Origin: JACVRW01 sp963808545
GTDB taxonomy: Bacteria; Actinomycetota; Thermoleophilia; Solirubrobacterales; Thermoleophilaceae
Direction of reading: 5' to 3'
Length of the DNA stretch: 64,000 nucleotides
Assembly (NCBI GenBank): GCA_963808545.1
Contig: CAWEGB010000008.1
Span: 124,001-188,000, forward strand
A model generated the notes under the pieces. It did no database searches. It worked only from the letters and a program-made list of their open reading frames with translations, and had not been told where the DNA came from. A program made the translations under genes and the position numbers. Below are positions 1 through 12,106 of the stretch, piece after piece (the stretch's first letter is position 1; each line of letters begins with the position of its first letter).

Positions 1-2
1 TG

Positions 3-389
3 GATCCGGCCGCACCCGACGGTGACGGAATCGGCTTCCCGATCGCCGGCGGGACCGTCGACTCGGAGTCCCTGGCGGGAACGATCGATCACAGCGGCGG
101 CCTGCGCTTCAGTGCCGGCGGCACGAACCTCGAGGTCACCGACTTCGTGGTCGACACCGAGGCCGGCACGCTGACCGCGACGGCCGGCGGGGCCGAGATC
201 CCGCTGCTCGCGCTCGACCTCTCCGGACTCGAGCGCTCGATGGACGGCCAGGCGATCGTGGCCTCTGGCATCACCGCCGCGCTCACCGCCGACGCCGCGA
301 AGGCGCTCAACGACACGTTCAAGGTCGAGCTGTTCGAAGAGGGCCTCGCCATCGGCGACGTGACGGTCACCGCCACGGCCGCTTCCTAG
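3..389 (+). CDS. HtaA-like domain protein, C-terminal part (5' end outside window)
   Basis: The reading frame is open from the first bases of the window to TAG at 387-389, giving the last 128 residues of a larger protein. The pattern 'IDHSGGLRFSAGG', then 'TDFVVDT', 'LLALDLSG', 'ITAALTADAAKALNDTF' and a closing 'GDVTV' resembles the HtaA family (PF04213), found in exported haem-binding proteins of actinobacteria. The same order of motifs recurs in the complete small protein at 21861-22433. No membrane anchor or sorting signal is seen at the C-terminus. The haem role is known for the family only. No residue here proves haem binding. Confidence 0.6.
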   Translation, partial: DPAAPDGDGIGFPIAGGTVDSESLAGTIDHSGGLRFSAGGTNLEVTDFVVDTEAGTLTATAGGAEIPLLALDLSGLERSMDGQAIVASGITAALTADAAKALNDTFKVELFEEGLAIGDVTVTATAAS

Positions 390-435
390 ACGGCGAGCAC
401 GCGGTGCGTGCGAGCGGTTACCTACTCTGAGGCGG

Positions 436-1269
436 GTGCCGCCCGCGCTCGCCTGCCACCAGCTGTCGAAGCGGTACGGACCGACCCTCGCTCTGGCGGG
501 GGTCGATCTGTCCGTGGAGCCCGGCGAGCTGCTCGGCCTGCTGGGTCCCAACGGCGCGGGCAAGTCCACGCTCACCAAGATCGTCACCGGCCTGGTGCGG
601 CCGTCCGGAGGCCGGGCGGAGATCGAGGGTGCCGCGGCGGGCTCGCGCCCGGCGCGGGCGTCGATCGGCTATCTCGCCGAGTTGTTTCGCTTCCCGGAGT
701 GGCTGTCGGCCGACGAGCTGCTGAGCCTGCACCAATCGCTCACCCGGTCAGCGGGCGGACCGAGTGAGCGCGCGGAGCTGCTCGAGCTGGTGGAGCTGGC
801 CGACGCCCGCGAGACGCGCGTGGCCGCGATGTCCAAGGGCATGCAGCAGCGGTTGGGCATTGCGCAGGCGCTGGTGGGCTCCCCGCGGCTCCTGATGCTC
901 GATGAGCCCACCAGCGCGCTCGACCCGGTGGGCCGGAGGATCGTTCGCGATCTGCTGGGCGAGCTGCGGGCGCGCGGCGTGGCCGTGGTGCTCAACTCGC
1001 ACCTCCTGAGCGAGGTCGAGCTCGTGTGCGACCGCGTCGCGATCATGAACGCCGGCCGGATCGTCGCCCGTGGGACGCCGGCCGAGCTGGCCGTGCCCCA
1101 GGGAGTGGAGGTGCAGACCGGTGCCGGCCTGCGCTCCTACCCGCGGGCTCGCCGGGAGGAGGTGCCCGGGATCGTGGCCGCTCTCGTCGACGCCGGGGAG
1201 GACGTGTACGAGGTGCGCGTGCTCTCCTCGAGCCTCGAGGACGCCTACCTCGAGGCGGTGGGCGCATGA
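436..1269 (+). CDS. ABC transporter ATP-binding protein (ABC-2 export type)
   Basis: A 277-residue nucleotide-binding subunit. Walker A is 'GPNGAGKS' (residues 37-44), the signature region is 'MSKGMQQRLGIAQAL', Walker B is 'LLMLDEPTSALDP', and the H-loop histidine lies in 'LNSHLLSEVE'. It should hydrolyse ATP at the inner face of the membrane to drive the permease encoded immediately downstream, which overlaps it by 4 bases (ATGA). The short C-terminal extension after the H-loop is typical of ABC-2 exporters of the CcmA/NosF type. The start is GTG at 436. A -10-like TACTCT at 423-428 sits 7 bases before it with no Shine-Dalgarno, suggesting a leaderless transcript. The exported substrate cannot be read from the sequence. 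Confidence 0.9.
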   Translation: MPPALACHQLSKRYGPTLALAGVDLSVEPGELLGLLGPNGAGKSTLTKIVTGLVRPSGGRAEIEGAAAGSRPARASIGYLAELFRFPEWLSADELLSLHQSLTRSAGGPSERAELLELVELADARETRVAAMSKGMQQRLGIAQALVGSPRLLMLDEPTSALDPVGRRIVRDLLGELRARGVAVVLNSHLLSEVELVCDRVAIMNAGRIVARGTPAELAVPQGVEVQTGAGLRSYPRARREEVPGIVAALVDAGEDVYEVRVLSSSLEDAYLEAVGA

Positions 1270-2117
1270 ACGACGTCCTGGTGGTCGCTCGCTACGCGAT
1301 GCGCGAATGCGTGCGGCGCCGCGTGATCCCGGTGGTGCTGGTGCTCACGGTCGGCTTCCTGGCTCTCTACGGGCTCGGATCCGACGTGGCCTTCCGCGAG
1401 GTGGAGCGCTTCGGCGGCCAGCAGCAGGTCGATGAGCGCGTTCTCACCGGCTCGACACTGTTCGGGCTGGCCATGTTCACCACTCTCTTCCTAGGCGCCG
1501 TGCTGGCCGCTTTCCTCACTCTGGGCGTGGTCCGCGGCGACGCGGAGCGCGGGCTGCTGCAGCCGCTGGTGGTGCGGCCTGTGGGCCGCACGAGCCTTCT
1601 GCTGGGCCGCTTCGGCGGCGCCGCGGTCGTGTGCGCCCTGTACGTCGGCGTGGTCTACCTCGCCGCGATGGTCATCACCGGAGTCACCGGCGACTGGTGG
1701 CCCGACAGCCCGGTGCTGCCGGGCCTGGGCCTGATGGCGGGCGTGCTGGTGATCGCGGGGCTGTCGCTGCTCGGCTCGATCTTCCTGTCCTCGACCGCCA
1801 ACGGGATCGCCGTGTTCATGCTCTTCGGAGCCGGCCTGGCCGCCGGCCTCCTGGGCCAGATCGGCGACGCGCTCGACGTGGACACGCTCGAGAACGTCGC
1901 CCAGGTCACGGCCTGGCTGCTGCCGTTCGAGGCGCTATACCAGGCCGGGCTCGACTCGCTGACCGAGGACGCCCGAGGCGTGACCGGAGTGATCGTGCAG
2001 CTCGGCCCCTTCGGGGGCGCCCAGGAGGGCGGCCCGCTCCTGTGGCTGTGGACGCTGGGCTACCTCGGCCTGGTGGGCCTGGCGGCCCGGACGGCCTTCG
2101 CCCGGCGCGATCTCTGA
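1266..2117 (+). CDS. ABC-2 type transporter permease
   Basis: A 283-residue integral membrane protein. It starts with a short cytoplasmic N-terminus rich in arginine ('RYAMRECVRRR') and then has about six hydrophobic segments, the first being 'VIPVVLVLTVGFLALYGLG'. A large loop follows the first segment. The motif 'RGDAERGLLQPLVVRPVGRT' between segments 2 and 3 is typical of ABC-2 permeases of the NosY family. It overlaps the ATP-binding gene by ATGA, so the two are translationally coupled and form one transporter. It ends about 40 bases before the helicase gene, which has its own promoter-like box. Confidence 0.85.
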   Translation: MNDVLVVARYAMRECVRRRVIPVVLVLTVGFLALYGLGSDVAFREVERFGGQQQVDERVLTGSTLFGLAMFTTLFLGAVLAAFLTLGVVRGDAERGLLQPLVVRPVGRTSLLLGRFGGAAVVCALYVGVVYLAAMVITGVTGDWWPDSPVLPGLGLMAGVLVIAGLSLLGSIFLSSTANGIAVFMLFGAGLAAGLLGQIGDALDVDTLENVAQVTAWLLPFEALYQAGLDSLTEDARGVTGVIVQLGPFGGAQEGGPLLWLWTLGYLGLVGLAARTAFARRDL

Positions 2118-2157
2118 CCCCTCCGGGTCGGCCGCCGCGGGTCCTATCCTCGAGGAC

Positions 2158-5430
<3,273 letters not shown>

Positions 5431-5459
5431 CCCGGTCGCCCAGTAGGCTGCCGCCCGCA

Positions 5460-6296
5460 ATGGCGGCCCGCATCATCGACGGCAAGGCTGTGGCCGCAAA
5501 GGTGAAGGACGAGGTGGCGCGCGAGGTGTCCGCCCTCGGTGTGCGCCCGGGGCTGGCCACGATCCTCGTGGGCGACGATCCCGCCTCGGCGGTCTACGTG
5601 CGCATGAAGCGCGAGGACTCGGCCGACGTGGGCATCGAGTCGTTCCACCACGAGCCCGGCGCCGACGTCGCTCCCGAGCAGCTCGCCGGTCTGATCACCT
5701 CGCTCAACGACGACGAACGGGTGCACGGCATCCTGCTGCAGCTCCCGCTGCCCGATCACCTCGATCAGGACGACTTCATCTCCCTCATCGATCCGGCCAA
5801 GGACGTCGACGGGCTCACGACGACCAACGCGGGCCTGCTGGCCCACGGCCGCTCCGAGGCGCTCGTTCCCTGCACCCCCGCGGGTGTGATGCGCCTGCTC
5901 GACGACGCGGACGTGGACCTGTCGGGAGCACGGGCGGTGGTGCTCGGGCGCTCGATCCTGGTGGGCAAGCCGCTCGCCCAGCTGCTGCTCGCCGCCAACG
6001 CCACGGTCACCCATTGCCACTCCCGCACCCGCGACCTGCCGGCCGTGACGCGGGAGGGCGACGTGCTGATCGCGGCCGTGGGCTCGCCCGGTCTGGTGGG
6101 CGCCGACATGGTCCGCGAGGGCGCCGTGGTGATCGACGTGGGCACCAATCGCACCGACCAGGGGCTGGTGGGCGACGTGGACTTCGGTGCGGTGAGCGAG
6201 AGGGCGTCGGCGATCACCCCGGTGCCGGGCGGGGTGGGCCCGATGACGCGCGCAATGCTCCTCGTGAACACGCTCAAGGCGGCCGGCGGGCCGTAG
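5460..6296 (+). CDS. folD: Bifunctional methylenetetrahydrofolate dehydrogenase / cyclohydrolase
   Basis: A 278-residue cytosolic enzyme interconverting 5,10-methylene-, methenyl- and 10-formyl-tetrahydrofolate with NADP. Family marks: 'YVRMKRE' containing the catalytic lysine, 'GILLQLPLPDHL', the 'KDVDGLT' segment, the Rossmann region 'VVLGRSILVGKPLAQLL', and the C-terminal signature 'TPVPGGVGPMT'. Length matches the family (about 280). The start is ATG 5460, 10 bases after TAGGCT (5444-5449), with no ribosome binding site. It faces the convergent MFS gene, whose stop lies 10 bases beyond its own. Confidence 0.97.
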   Translation: MAARIIDGKAVAAKVKDEVAREVSALGVRPGLATILVGDDPASAVYVRMKREDSADVGIESFHHEPGADVAPEQLAGLITSLNDDERVHGILLQLPLPDHLDQDDFISLIDPAKDVDGLTTTNAGLLAHGRSEALVPCTPAGVMRLLDDADVDLSGARAVVLGRSILVGKPLAQLLLAANATVTHCHSRTRDLPAVTREGDVLIAAVGSPGLVGADMVREGAVVIDVGTNRTDQGLVGDVDFGAVSERASAITPVPGGVGPMTRAMLLVNTLKAAGGP

Positions 6297-6306
6297 GCGC
6301 ACCGGC

Positions 6307-8040
6307 TCAGCCGGGGAGAAAGGTCTCCGCCAGGTCGGAGATCGAGCGAGGATCCACGCCGTAGCGGGCCTCGTAGTCCTCGGCCGTGTTCTCGTCCAGG
6401 AGGGCCAGCACGAGCTGTTCGCGCGACGAGCCTGCCTCGCACGCCACCCGGTCCAGAGCCACCAGCGCGGCGTCCTGGAGGAAGCCGGTGATGCCTCCGG
6501 TTCCGGGCGTGTCCCGGTCCTCGCACGGGTTCTCGATGACCACCTGCGGCGGGCGGTCGCGATCGGCAAGGAGCGCGTAGGCGCCCACCCCCAGGGCGGC
6601 CACCAGCACCGCGCCGGCGGCCACAGCCGGGCGGATCCCGGCCAGGCTGTAACCCAGAGCTGCCGGAGTGAGCAGGAGCGCGGCCACGAGGGCAAGGCCC
6701 GCGCCCACCAGGAAGGCGATCGAGAACCCCTCGTTCACGCCGTCGACGAGCACCTCGTCGGCGCGGGCGGTGAGCGCGTCGAAGGCCTCGAGCTGGTCCT
6801 CGTCGATCTCGCCACGGGCGTCCGTGAACACCGAGCGCAGGCCTCCGCGCGGATCCTCGGTCTCAACGCTCTCCGACAGCCGCGGCGCCATGTCGAGCTT
6901 GACCTCGGGCGAGATCTCCGCGTCGAGGATGATCGCCGCGCCGCGCTCGCGGGTCTGCTCGAGGGTCGTGTCGAGCTCGTGCTGGGCGATCGGAGCGAGG
7001 ATCAGCAGCGCCAGGGCGATCCCGGCGTGGCGGATGGACAGCAGCAACGCGGCGTCGCGCCCGTCCCGTTCGGGCAGCAGCGAGCCGGACAGCGCCGGCA
7101 GCGCAAGACCCATGCCCACGCCCACGGCCACCTGCGGCGCGATGGTCCAGGCCACGGAAGCCGTGGGAATGAACGAGAGCGCCGCCGCCCCCGCGGCCAC
7201 CAGAAGTGAGCCGCCCGCCGCCCGCACCGCAGCCGGGCCCGGGATGCGCGTGGCGGCCAGCGCGGCGAGCGGCATGACACTCACCGCCAACGCCGCTTCC
7301 AGCGGCTCGATGCCCCAGCCGGTGATGAGCAGCAGCACGGTCAGGAACAGCGCCGCCACAATGGCCCCGGACACGAGACCGAGTGCCAGTGCCCGACCGA
7401 CCGCCCAGCGGGGCCGCTCGGCGGCGGCGCGCTCGCTGAACCGAGGCCCGAGCGCCTGGCGCTCGGCCAGGGAGCGGCGCCGGCCGCTGCGCCGGCCGCG
7501 CCGCAGGCCGGGAACGTCGTCCGCGCCGAGGGCGCCCGGGATCGCCAGCAGCGCGACGGGCGCCTGGAACAGGAAGATCGAGCGCCAGCCAAGGGCCTGG
7601 GTCAGTGCCCCACCGATCGCCGGTCCCGCCGCGGTTCCGAGCAGCGCGGCCAGACGCCACAACCTGGCGCCGGTGGCTCCGTCGGCGAGCAGCGCGTAGC
7701 TGGTCACCAGCAGCGCCGCACCGCCCACGGCCTGGACGCCGCGCGCGAGCAGCAGGACCTCCAGGTTGTCGGCCAGCCCGCACGCCAGGGAGCCCCCGCA
7801 GAACAGCGCCACCCCGGACAGGCCCACGCCCCGGGTACCCACGGCTTCACGCAGTCGCTCGGCGGGGGGGAGGGCCAGGGCGAGAACCACCGCGTAGACC
7901 CCGAGCACGGCGGCCACGCCCGCCACGTCGGTGTCGAGCTCGCGCAGGATCGGCGGCAGCGCGAGCGCGACGATGGCGGTGTCGGCCAGCGCCAGGAAGG
8001 CCGCACCGGCCACGGGCAGGCGGAGGGCCTTGCTGGCCAT
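6307..8040 (-). CDS. MFS transporter, DHA2-like, with large loop and C-terminal tail
   Basis: A predicted 577-residue major facilitator protein with about 14 hydrophobic helices. The first is 'LPVAGAAFLALADTAIVALALP', and motif C-like small-residue helices such as 'GTAAGPAIGGAL' follow. Between the last two helices lies a hydrophilic loop of roughly 100 residues rich in acidic residues ('VETEDPRGGLRSVFTDARGE'). After the last helix a soluble tail of about 75 residues includes 'CEAGSSREQLVLALLDEN'. Both are unusual for DHA2 drug exporters. The start is ATG at 8040 (MASKALRL). The frame stays open further upstream, but that part is arginine-rich shadow sequence. The substrate is unknown. Confidence 0.75.
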   Translation of the reverse strand: MASKALRLPVAGAAFLALADTAIVALALPPILRELDTDVAGVAAVLGVYAVVLALALPPAERLREAVGTRGVGLSGVALFCGGSLACGLADNLEVLLLARGVQAVGGAALLVTSYALLADGATGARLWRLAALLGTAAGPAIGGALTQALGWRSIFLFQAPVALLAIPGALGADDVPGLRRGRRSGRRRSLAERQALGPRFSERAAAERPRWAVGRALALGLVSGAIVAALFLTVLLLITGWGIEPLEAALAVSVMPLAALAATRIPGPAAVRAAGGSLLVAAGAAALSFIPTASVAWTIAPQVAVGVGMGLALPALSGSLLPERDGRDAALLLSIRHAGIALALLILAPIAQHELDTTLEQTRERGAAIILDAEISPEVKLDMAPRLSESVETEDPRGGLRSVFTDARGEIDEDQLEAFDALTARADEVLVDGVNEGFSIAFLVGAGLALVAALLLTPAALGYSLAGIRPAVAAGAVLVAALGVGAYALLADRDRPPQVVIENPCEDRDTPGTGGITGFLQDAALVALDRVACEAGSSREQLVLALLDENTAEDYEARYGVDPRSISDLAETFLPG

Positions 8041-8308
8041 GCCCGGGATGATGGCTTGCCGATCGTTTCGAAGGCGTACGGGTAGCCGCACCAGCGAACA
8101 CCGGTAGACCCCCATGGACCGCCGGTGACGGCGCTGGCAGCCTGCACGGACAGCTCGGACGGAGCGGCCCAGGTGGACCGCTGTCGAACAAACGGCCGGG
8201 CACCCGGGGCGGGCCGCCACCTCCCTCGCGGCGCACCCGCTCCCCGTCCGTACGCCCCCCGGCGCGACCCCCTCGCGCCGGGGGCGGCGGGCGATACGCT
8301 GACGCGCG

Positions 8309-8821
8309 ATGGATCTCCGGCGGCTCCGGATCGGCGAGTGGCTCACCGCGCTGGCAGGCGTCACGCTGCTGGCGTCGCTGTTCCTGCCCTGGTACGCGAA
8401 CGAGCCGATCTTCGCCCGGGAGCCCACCGAGAGATTCACCGCCTGGCAGTCGCTCGCCGTCCTCGACGTCGTGCTCGCCCTGATCGCGGCCGGGGCCGTG
8501 GCGCTGTTGGTCATCACCGCCACGCAGAGCGCCCCGGCGGTGCCGCTGGCGTTCAACGTCTTCCTCGTGTTCGGCGGAGCCCTCGCCACCATTCTGGTGC
8601 TGTTTCGCGCGGCCGACCTGCCCGACGCCGCCGCCGGGCGCCAATGGGCCCTGTGGCTGGGGCTGGCGGGGGCGGTCGGGATACTGGGAGGGAGCCTGAT
8701 CGCTCTGCGCGACGATCGGCACTCCTCGCCCGAGCGCTACACCGACGTCAGTGGCCGCCCCGCTCCGCCGCCGGCCGAGCTGGAGCCCATACCGGCCCCG
8801 GGGCCTGAGCCGGGCGGCTGA
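8309..8821 (+). CDS. Conserved four-helix membrane protein of unknown function
   Basis: A 170-residue protein with four hydrophobic segments: 'LTALAGVTLLASLFLPWY', 'VLDVVLALIAAGAVALLVI', 'PLAFNVFLVFGGALATILVL' and 'WALWLGLAGAVGILGGSLIAL'. A short proline-rich cytoplasmic tail follows. The 'FLPWY' after helix 1 and the helix spacing recall small actinobacterial membrane proteins without assigned function. The start is ATG 8309, 8 bases after TACGCT (8295-8300), with no Shine-Dalgarno. The 268-base gap upstream (8041-8308) contains no recognisable gene, only the divergent promoter space. Confidence 0.7.
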   Translation: MDLRRLRIGEWLTALAGVTLLASLFLPWYANEPIFAREPTERFTAWQSLAVLDVVLALIAAGAVALLVITATQSAPAVPLAFNVFLVFGGALATILVLFRAADLPDAAAGRQWALWLGLAGAVGILGGSLIALRDDRHSSPERYTDVSGRPAPPPAELEPIPAPGPEPGG

Positions 8822-8918
8822 CCCGCTCGACGGTCGCCGTCATGGTCGCCGGGCTCTTGAGGGCACTCCTGTGGCGCCGGCGCCGGCCCCCGGGACGGCC
8901 CGACCTACAATCGCCCCG

Positions 8919-9206
8919 ATGATCGATCGCGACCAGGTGCTCCACGTGGCCCGGCTGGCCCGCCTGCGGCTCTCCGACGAGGAGGTCGACCGGATGGCCC
9001 CCGAGCTGTCGAAGATCCTCGAGCACGTGGAGCGCATGGACGAGCTCGACCTGGAGGGAGTCGAGCCGACGACCCACGTGGTCGAGCTTCAGAACGTTCT
9101 GCGTGAGGACGTGCCGCGGCCCAGCCTGACGCCCGAGCGCGCGCTCGAACAGGCGCCCGACCCGGCCGGGGGCGGTTTCCGCGTCCCCAGCCCAGGAGCC
9201 ACGTGA
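8919..9206 (+). CDS. gatC: Asp-tRNA(Asn)/Glu-tRNA(Gln) amidotransferase subunit C
   Basis: A 95-residue GatC that wraps around GatA and stabilises the GatCAB complex. Typical features are 'VLHVARLARLRLSDEEV' at the N-terminus and 'LEHVERMDELDLEGVEPTTH' in the middle. The start is ATG 8919. A good -10 box, TACAAT (8906-8911), ends 7 bases before it and there is no ribosome binding site, so the mRNA is probably leaderless. The stop overlaps the GTG of gatA (GTGA). Confidence 0.95.
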   Translation: MIDRDQVLHVARLARLRLSDEEVDRMAPELSKILEHVERMDELDLEGVEPTTHVVELQNVLREDVPRPSLTPERALEQAPDPAGGGFRVPSPGAT

Positions 9207-10618
9207 GCGAGCTGCTCGAGCTGAGCGCCGCGCGGCAGGCCGAGCTCCTGCGCAGCGGCGAGGTCTCGGCCGCCGAAGCGTTCGAGTTCTGGCGCGAGCG
9301 GGCCGCGGGCGACGAGCTGGGCGCCTATCTCTGGGTGGCCGACGAGCCGCCGGCCGAGCTGGGCGAGCTGCCGCCGGTGGCGGTCAAGGACCTGTTCTGC
9401 GTCGAGGGGGTGCCGAGCACGGCCGGGTCGCGCATCCTCGAGGGCTACCGGCCGCCGTACACGGCCACGAGCGTGAGCAACCTCCAGGCAGCCGGCGCGC
9501 CGGTGCTGGGCAAGACGAACCAGGACGAGTTCGCGATGGGCTCCTCCAACGAGAACTCGGGCTATCGGCCGGTCCAGAACCCCTGGGACCGGACGCGCGT
9601 GCCCGGAGGCTCGAGCGGCGGGAGCGCGGCCGCCGTCGCGGCGGGGCTGGCGCCCTGGGCGATCGGCACGGATACCGGCGGCTCGATCCGCCAGCCGGCG
9701 TCGCTGTGCGGGATCGTCGGCCTCAAGCCCACCTACGGCGCGATCTCCCGCTACGGGATGATCGCCTTCGCCTCCTCGCTCGACCAGTGCGGGCCGCTCA
9801 CCCGCGACGTCACGGACTCCGCGCTCCTGTTGCGTCATCTCCAGGGCCGGGACCCGTGCGACTCCACCTCGACGGGAATCCCCGGCGAGCTTCCGCTGCC
9901 CAGCGCCGAGCGACTGGACGGGCTCCGCTTCGGGGTCTGGGGGCTCGAGGAGGAGGGCCTGCAGCCGGGCGTGGCCGAGGTTACGCGCACCACCCTCGGC
10001 CGCATCGAGGGGCTCGGGGGCGCCGTGGAGGAGATCGAGCTGCCCAACGCAGGCCACGGGCTGTCGGCCTACTACGTGATCGCCCCGGCCGAGGCGAGCG
10101 CCAATCTCGCCCGCTACGACGGTGTCCGCTACGGCCCCCGCTCCGGCAACCCCCCATTACGGGGGGCAGGCGGGGATCTCACCTCGATGTACGAGCAGAC
10201 CCGCCACGACGGCTTCGGCGAAGAGGTCAAGCGGCGCATCATGATCGGCACCTACGCGCTCTCGTCCGGCTACTACGACGCGTACTACGGCACCGCGCAG
10301 CGTGTGCGGACCCGCATCGCCGAGGACTTCAGGGCCGCCTTCGAGCAGGTGGACTTCGTGGTCACCCCGACGTCGCCCACCGTGGCCTTCGAGCTGGGCG
10401 AGCGCACCGCCGACCCGCTGGCCATGTACCTGTCCGACTACTTCACGGTCCCCATGCCACTCGCGGGCATCCCAGCCATCTCGATCCCCGCCGGGCTCTC
10501 CGAGGGCCTGCCGGTGGGCTTCCAGATCGCCGGCCCGGCGTTCAGCGAGGCGAGGATCCTCGACGCCGCCCACGCGCTCGAGAAGACGATCGCCTTCGAG
10601 GGGGTGCCGGTCCCGTGA
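9203..10618 (+). CDS. gatA: Asp-tRNA(Asn)/Glu-tRNA(Gln) amidotransferase subunit A
   Basis: A 471-residue amidase-signature glutaminase that releases ammonia from glutamine for GatB. The catalytic triad is readable: Lys62 in 'VAVKDLF', the cis-Ser in 'GGSSGGSAAAV' (about 137), and nucleophile Ser161 in 'GTDTGGSIRQPA'. The start is GTG 9203, overlapping gatC. Around residues 314-325 the loop 'SGNPPLRGAGGD' looks longer than expected between 'VRYGPR' and 'LTSMYEQTRHDGFG'. It is encoded by a C6-loop-G6 palindrome (10150-10166). The frame is intact and conserved residues continue on both sides. Confidence 0.96.
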   Translation: MSELLELSAARQAELLRSGEVSAAEAFEFWRERAAGDELGAYLWVADEPPAELGELPPVAVKDLFCVEGVPSTAGSRILEGYRPPYTATSVSNLQAAGAPVLGKTNQDEFAMGSSNENSGYRPVQNPWDRTRVPGGSSGGSAAAVAAGLAPWAIGTDTGGSIRQPASLCGIVGLKPTYGAISRYGMIAFASSLDQCGPLTRDVTDSALLLRHLQGRDPCDSTSTGIPGELPLPSAERLDGLRFGVWGLEEEGLQPGVAEVTRTTLGRIEGLGGAVEEIELPNAGHGLSAYYVIAPAEASANLARYDGVRYGPRSGNPPLRGAGGDLTSMYEQTRHDGFGEEVKRRIMIGTYALSSGYYDAYYGTAQRVRTRIAEDFRAAFEQVDFVVTPTSPTVAFELGERTADPLAMYLSDYFTVPMPLAGIPAISIPAGLSEGLPVGFQIAGPAFSEARILDAAHALEKTIAFEGVPVP

Positions 10619-12033
10619 GCGTCTACGAGCCGGTGATCGGCATCGAGATCCACGTGCAGCTGAGGACGCGGACGAAGATGTTCTGCAGCTGCGCTCTCTC
10701 GTTCGGGGACGAGCCCAACACCCACACCTGCCCTGTCTGCCTGGGCCACCCCGGCACGCTTCCGGTGACCAACGCCGAGGCCGTCCACCTCGCCCTGATG
10801 ATCGGCATGGCCTTCGAGTGCGAGATCGCTCCCCGCTCGATCTTCCATCGCAAGAACTACTTCTATCCCGATCTGCCCAAGGGCTACCAGATCAGCCAGT
10901 ACGACATTCCGCTGGCCAGCGGCGGGCGCCTCGGCGACGTGCGCATCCATCGCGTCCACATGGAGGAGGACGCCGCGAAGCTGGTCCACGCGGGCACCTC
11001 CGGTCGCATCCACGGCTCAGAGGCCAGCGTGGTCGACTTCAACCGTGGCGGCACGCCGCTGGTGGAGATCGTGACCGAGCCCGACCTGCGCTCTGCGGCC
11101 GAGGCCGCACAGTTCGGCCGTCTGCTCCAGGCCACGCTCAGGCGCATGGGCGTCTCGGACGTGAACATGGAGGAGGGCTCGCTGCGGGTGGACGCCAACG
11201 TGTCGATCCGGCCCGCCGGAAGTGAGACGTTGGGGGTGAAGACCGAGCTCAAGAACATGAACTCGTTCCGCTTCCTCGAGCGCGGCATCGACGCCGAGAT
11301 CGCGCGCCAGGAGGCGCTCGTCCGCGACGGCGACGTGGTGGTGCAGGAGACGCTCCACTACGACCCGCGCACCGATGCGATCACGTCCCTGCGGTCCAAG
11401 GAGGAGGCGCACGACTACCGCTACTTCCCGGAGCCCGACCTGGTGCCGATCGCGCCCACCGAGGAGATGCTCGAGCGCGCGCGGCTGGCCCTGCCCGAGC
11501 TGCCCGCGGCCCGCGCCGAGCGCCTCGAACGTGAGCTCTCCCTGCCGGCCGAGACGGCGCGGCTGCTGTCCTTCCGCTCGGAGCTGGGCGACTTCTTCGA
11601 GGAGGCCGTGAGCGCGTCGGAAAACGGCGACGCCCGGACGCTGGCCAACTGGACCACCAACGAGCTGGCGGCGCGCATCGGTGACTCCGACCCGGCCGAG
11701 ACCCGGCTGGAGCCTCGGGCGCTGGCCGAGCTCGTGCAGATGGTGGGCGCCAAGCAGGTGTCGGCCTCGGCGGCCAAGGAGGTCCTCGACGTGCTGGTGG
11801 CCGACGGCGGAGACCCCGCGGCCGTGATCGACGCGCGCGGCCTGGGCGCGGCCGACAGCGATGAGCTCGAGTCGATCGTGGAGAGGGCGATCGCCGACAA
11901 CCCGGACGCCGTGGAGAAGATCCGCGCGGGCAAGGACCAGGCGATCGGGGCGATCATCGGCGCCGTGATGCGCGAAACCAAGGGACGCGCGGACGGTGGC
12001 GAGGTGGGGCGCCTGATCCGCGAGCGGATCTGA
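10615..12033 (+). CDS. gatB: Asp-tRNA(Asn)/Glu-tRNA(Gln) amidotransferase subunit B
   Basis: A 472-residue GatB that phosphorylates and amidates Asp or Glu mischarged on tRNA. It opens with 'PVIGIEIHVQLRT', followed by a zinc-binding set of cysteines ('MFCSCALSF', 'HTCPVCLGHPG'), the kinase-like core 'RKNYFYPDLPKGYQISQYD', and the C-terminal YqeY-like domain ending 'AIIGAVMRETKGRADGG'. The start is GTG 10615, overlapping gatA by GTGA. Presence of GatCAB implies that at least one of Asn-tRNA or Gln-tRNA is made indirectly. A hairpin follows at 12045-12068. Confidence 0.97.
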   Translation: MSVYEPVIGIEIHVQLRTRTKMFCSCALSFGDEPNTHTCPVCLGHPGTLPVTNAEAVHLALMIGMAFECEIAPRSIFHRKNYFYPDLPKGYQISQYDIPLASGGRLGDVRIHRVHMEEDAAKLVHAGTSGRIHGSEASVVDFNRGGTPLVEIVTEPDLRSAAEAAQFGRLLQATLRRMGVSDVNMEEGSLRVDANVSIRPAGSETLGVKTELKNMNSFRFLERGIDAEIARQEALVRDGDVVVQETLHYDPRTDAITSLRSKEEAHDYRYFPEPDLVPIAPTEEMLERARLALPELPAARAERLERELSLPAETARLLSFRSELGDFFEEAVSASENGDARTLANWTTNELAARIGDSDPAETRLEPRALAELVQMVGAKQVSASAAKEVLDVLVADGGDPAAVIDARGLGAADSDELESIVERAIADNPDAVEKIRAGKDQAIGAIIGAVMRETKGRADGGEVGRLIRERI

Positions 12034-12044
12034 CGCACCACCCC

Positions 12045-12068
12045 ACGGGCCCGCTTCGCGCGGGCCGT
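12045..12068 (+). terminator. Hairpin after gatB
   Basis: Nine base pairs with one bulged G and a loop containing TTCG. The left arm is 12045-12054 and the right arm 12060-12068. No U tract follows, as is common for actinobacterial terminators. It lies 11 bases after the gatB stop and just before a -10-like TACCAT (12068-12073) for the next gene. Confidence 0.5.
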
Positions 12069-12106
12069 ACCATGAGTCGAGGCAACTCCGAGAGAAGGGA
12101 GACCGG

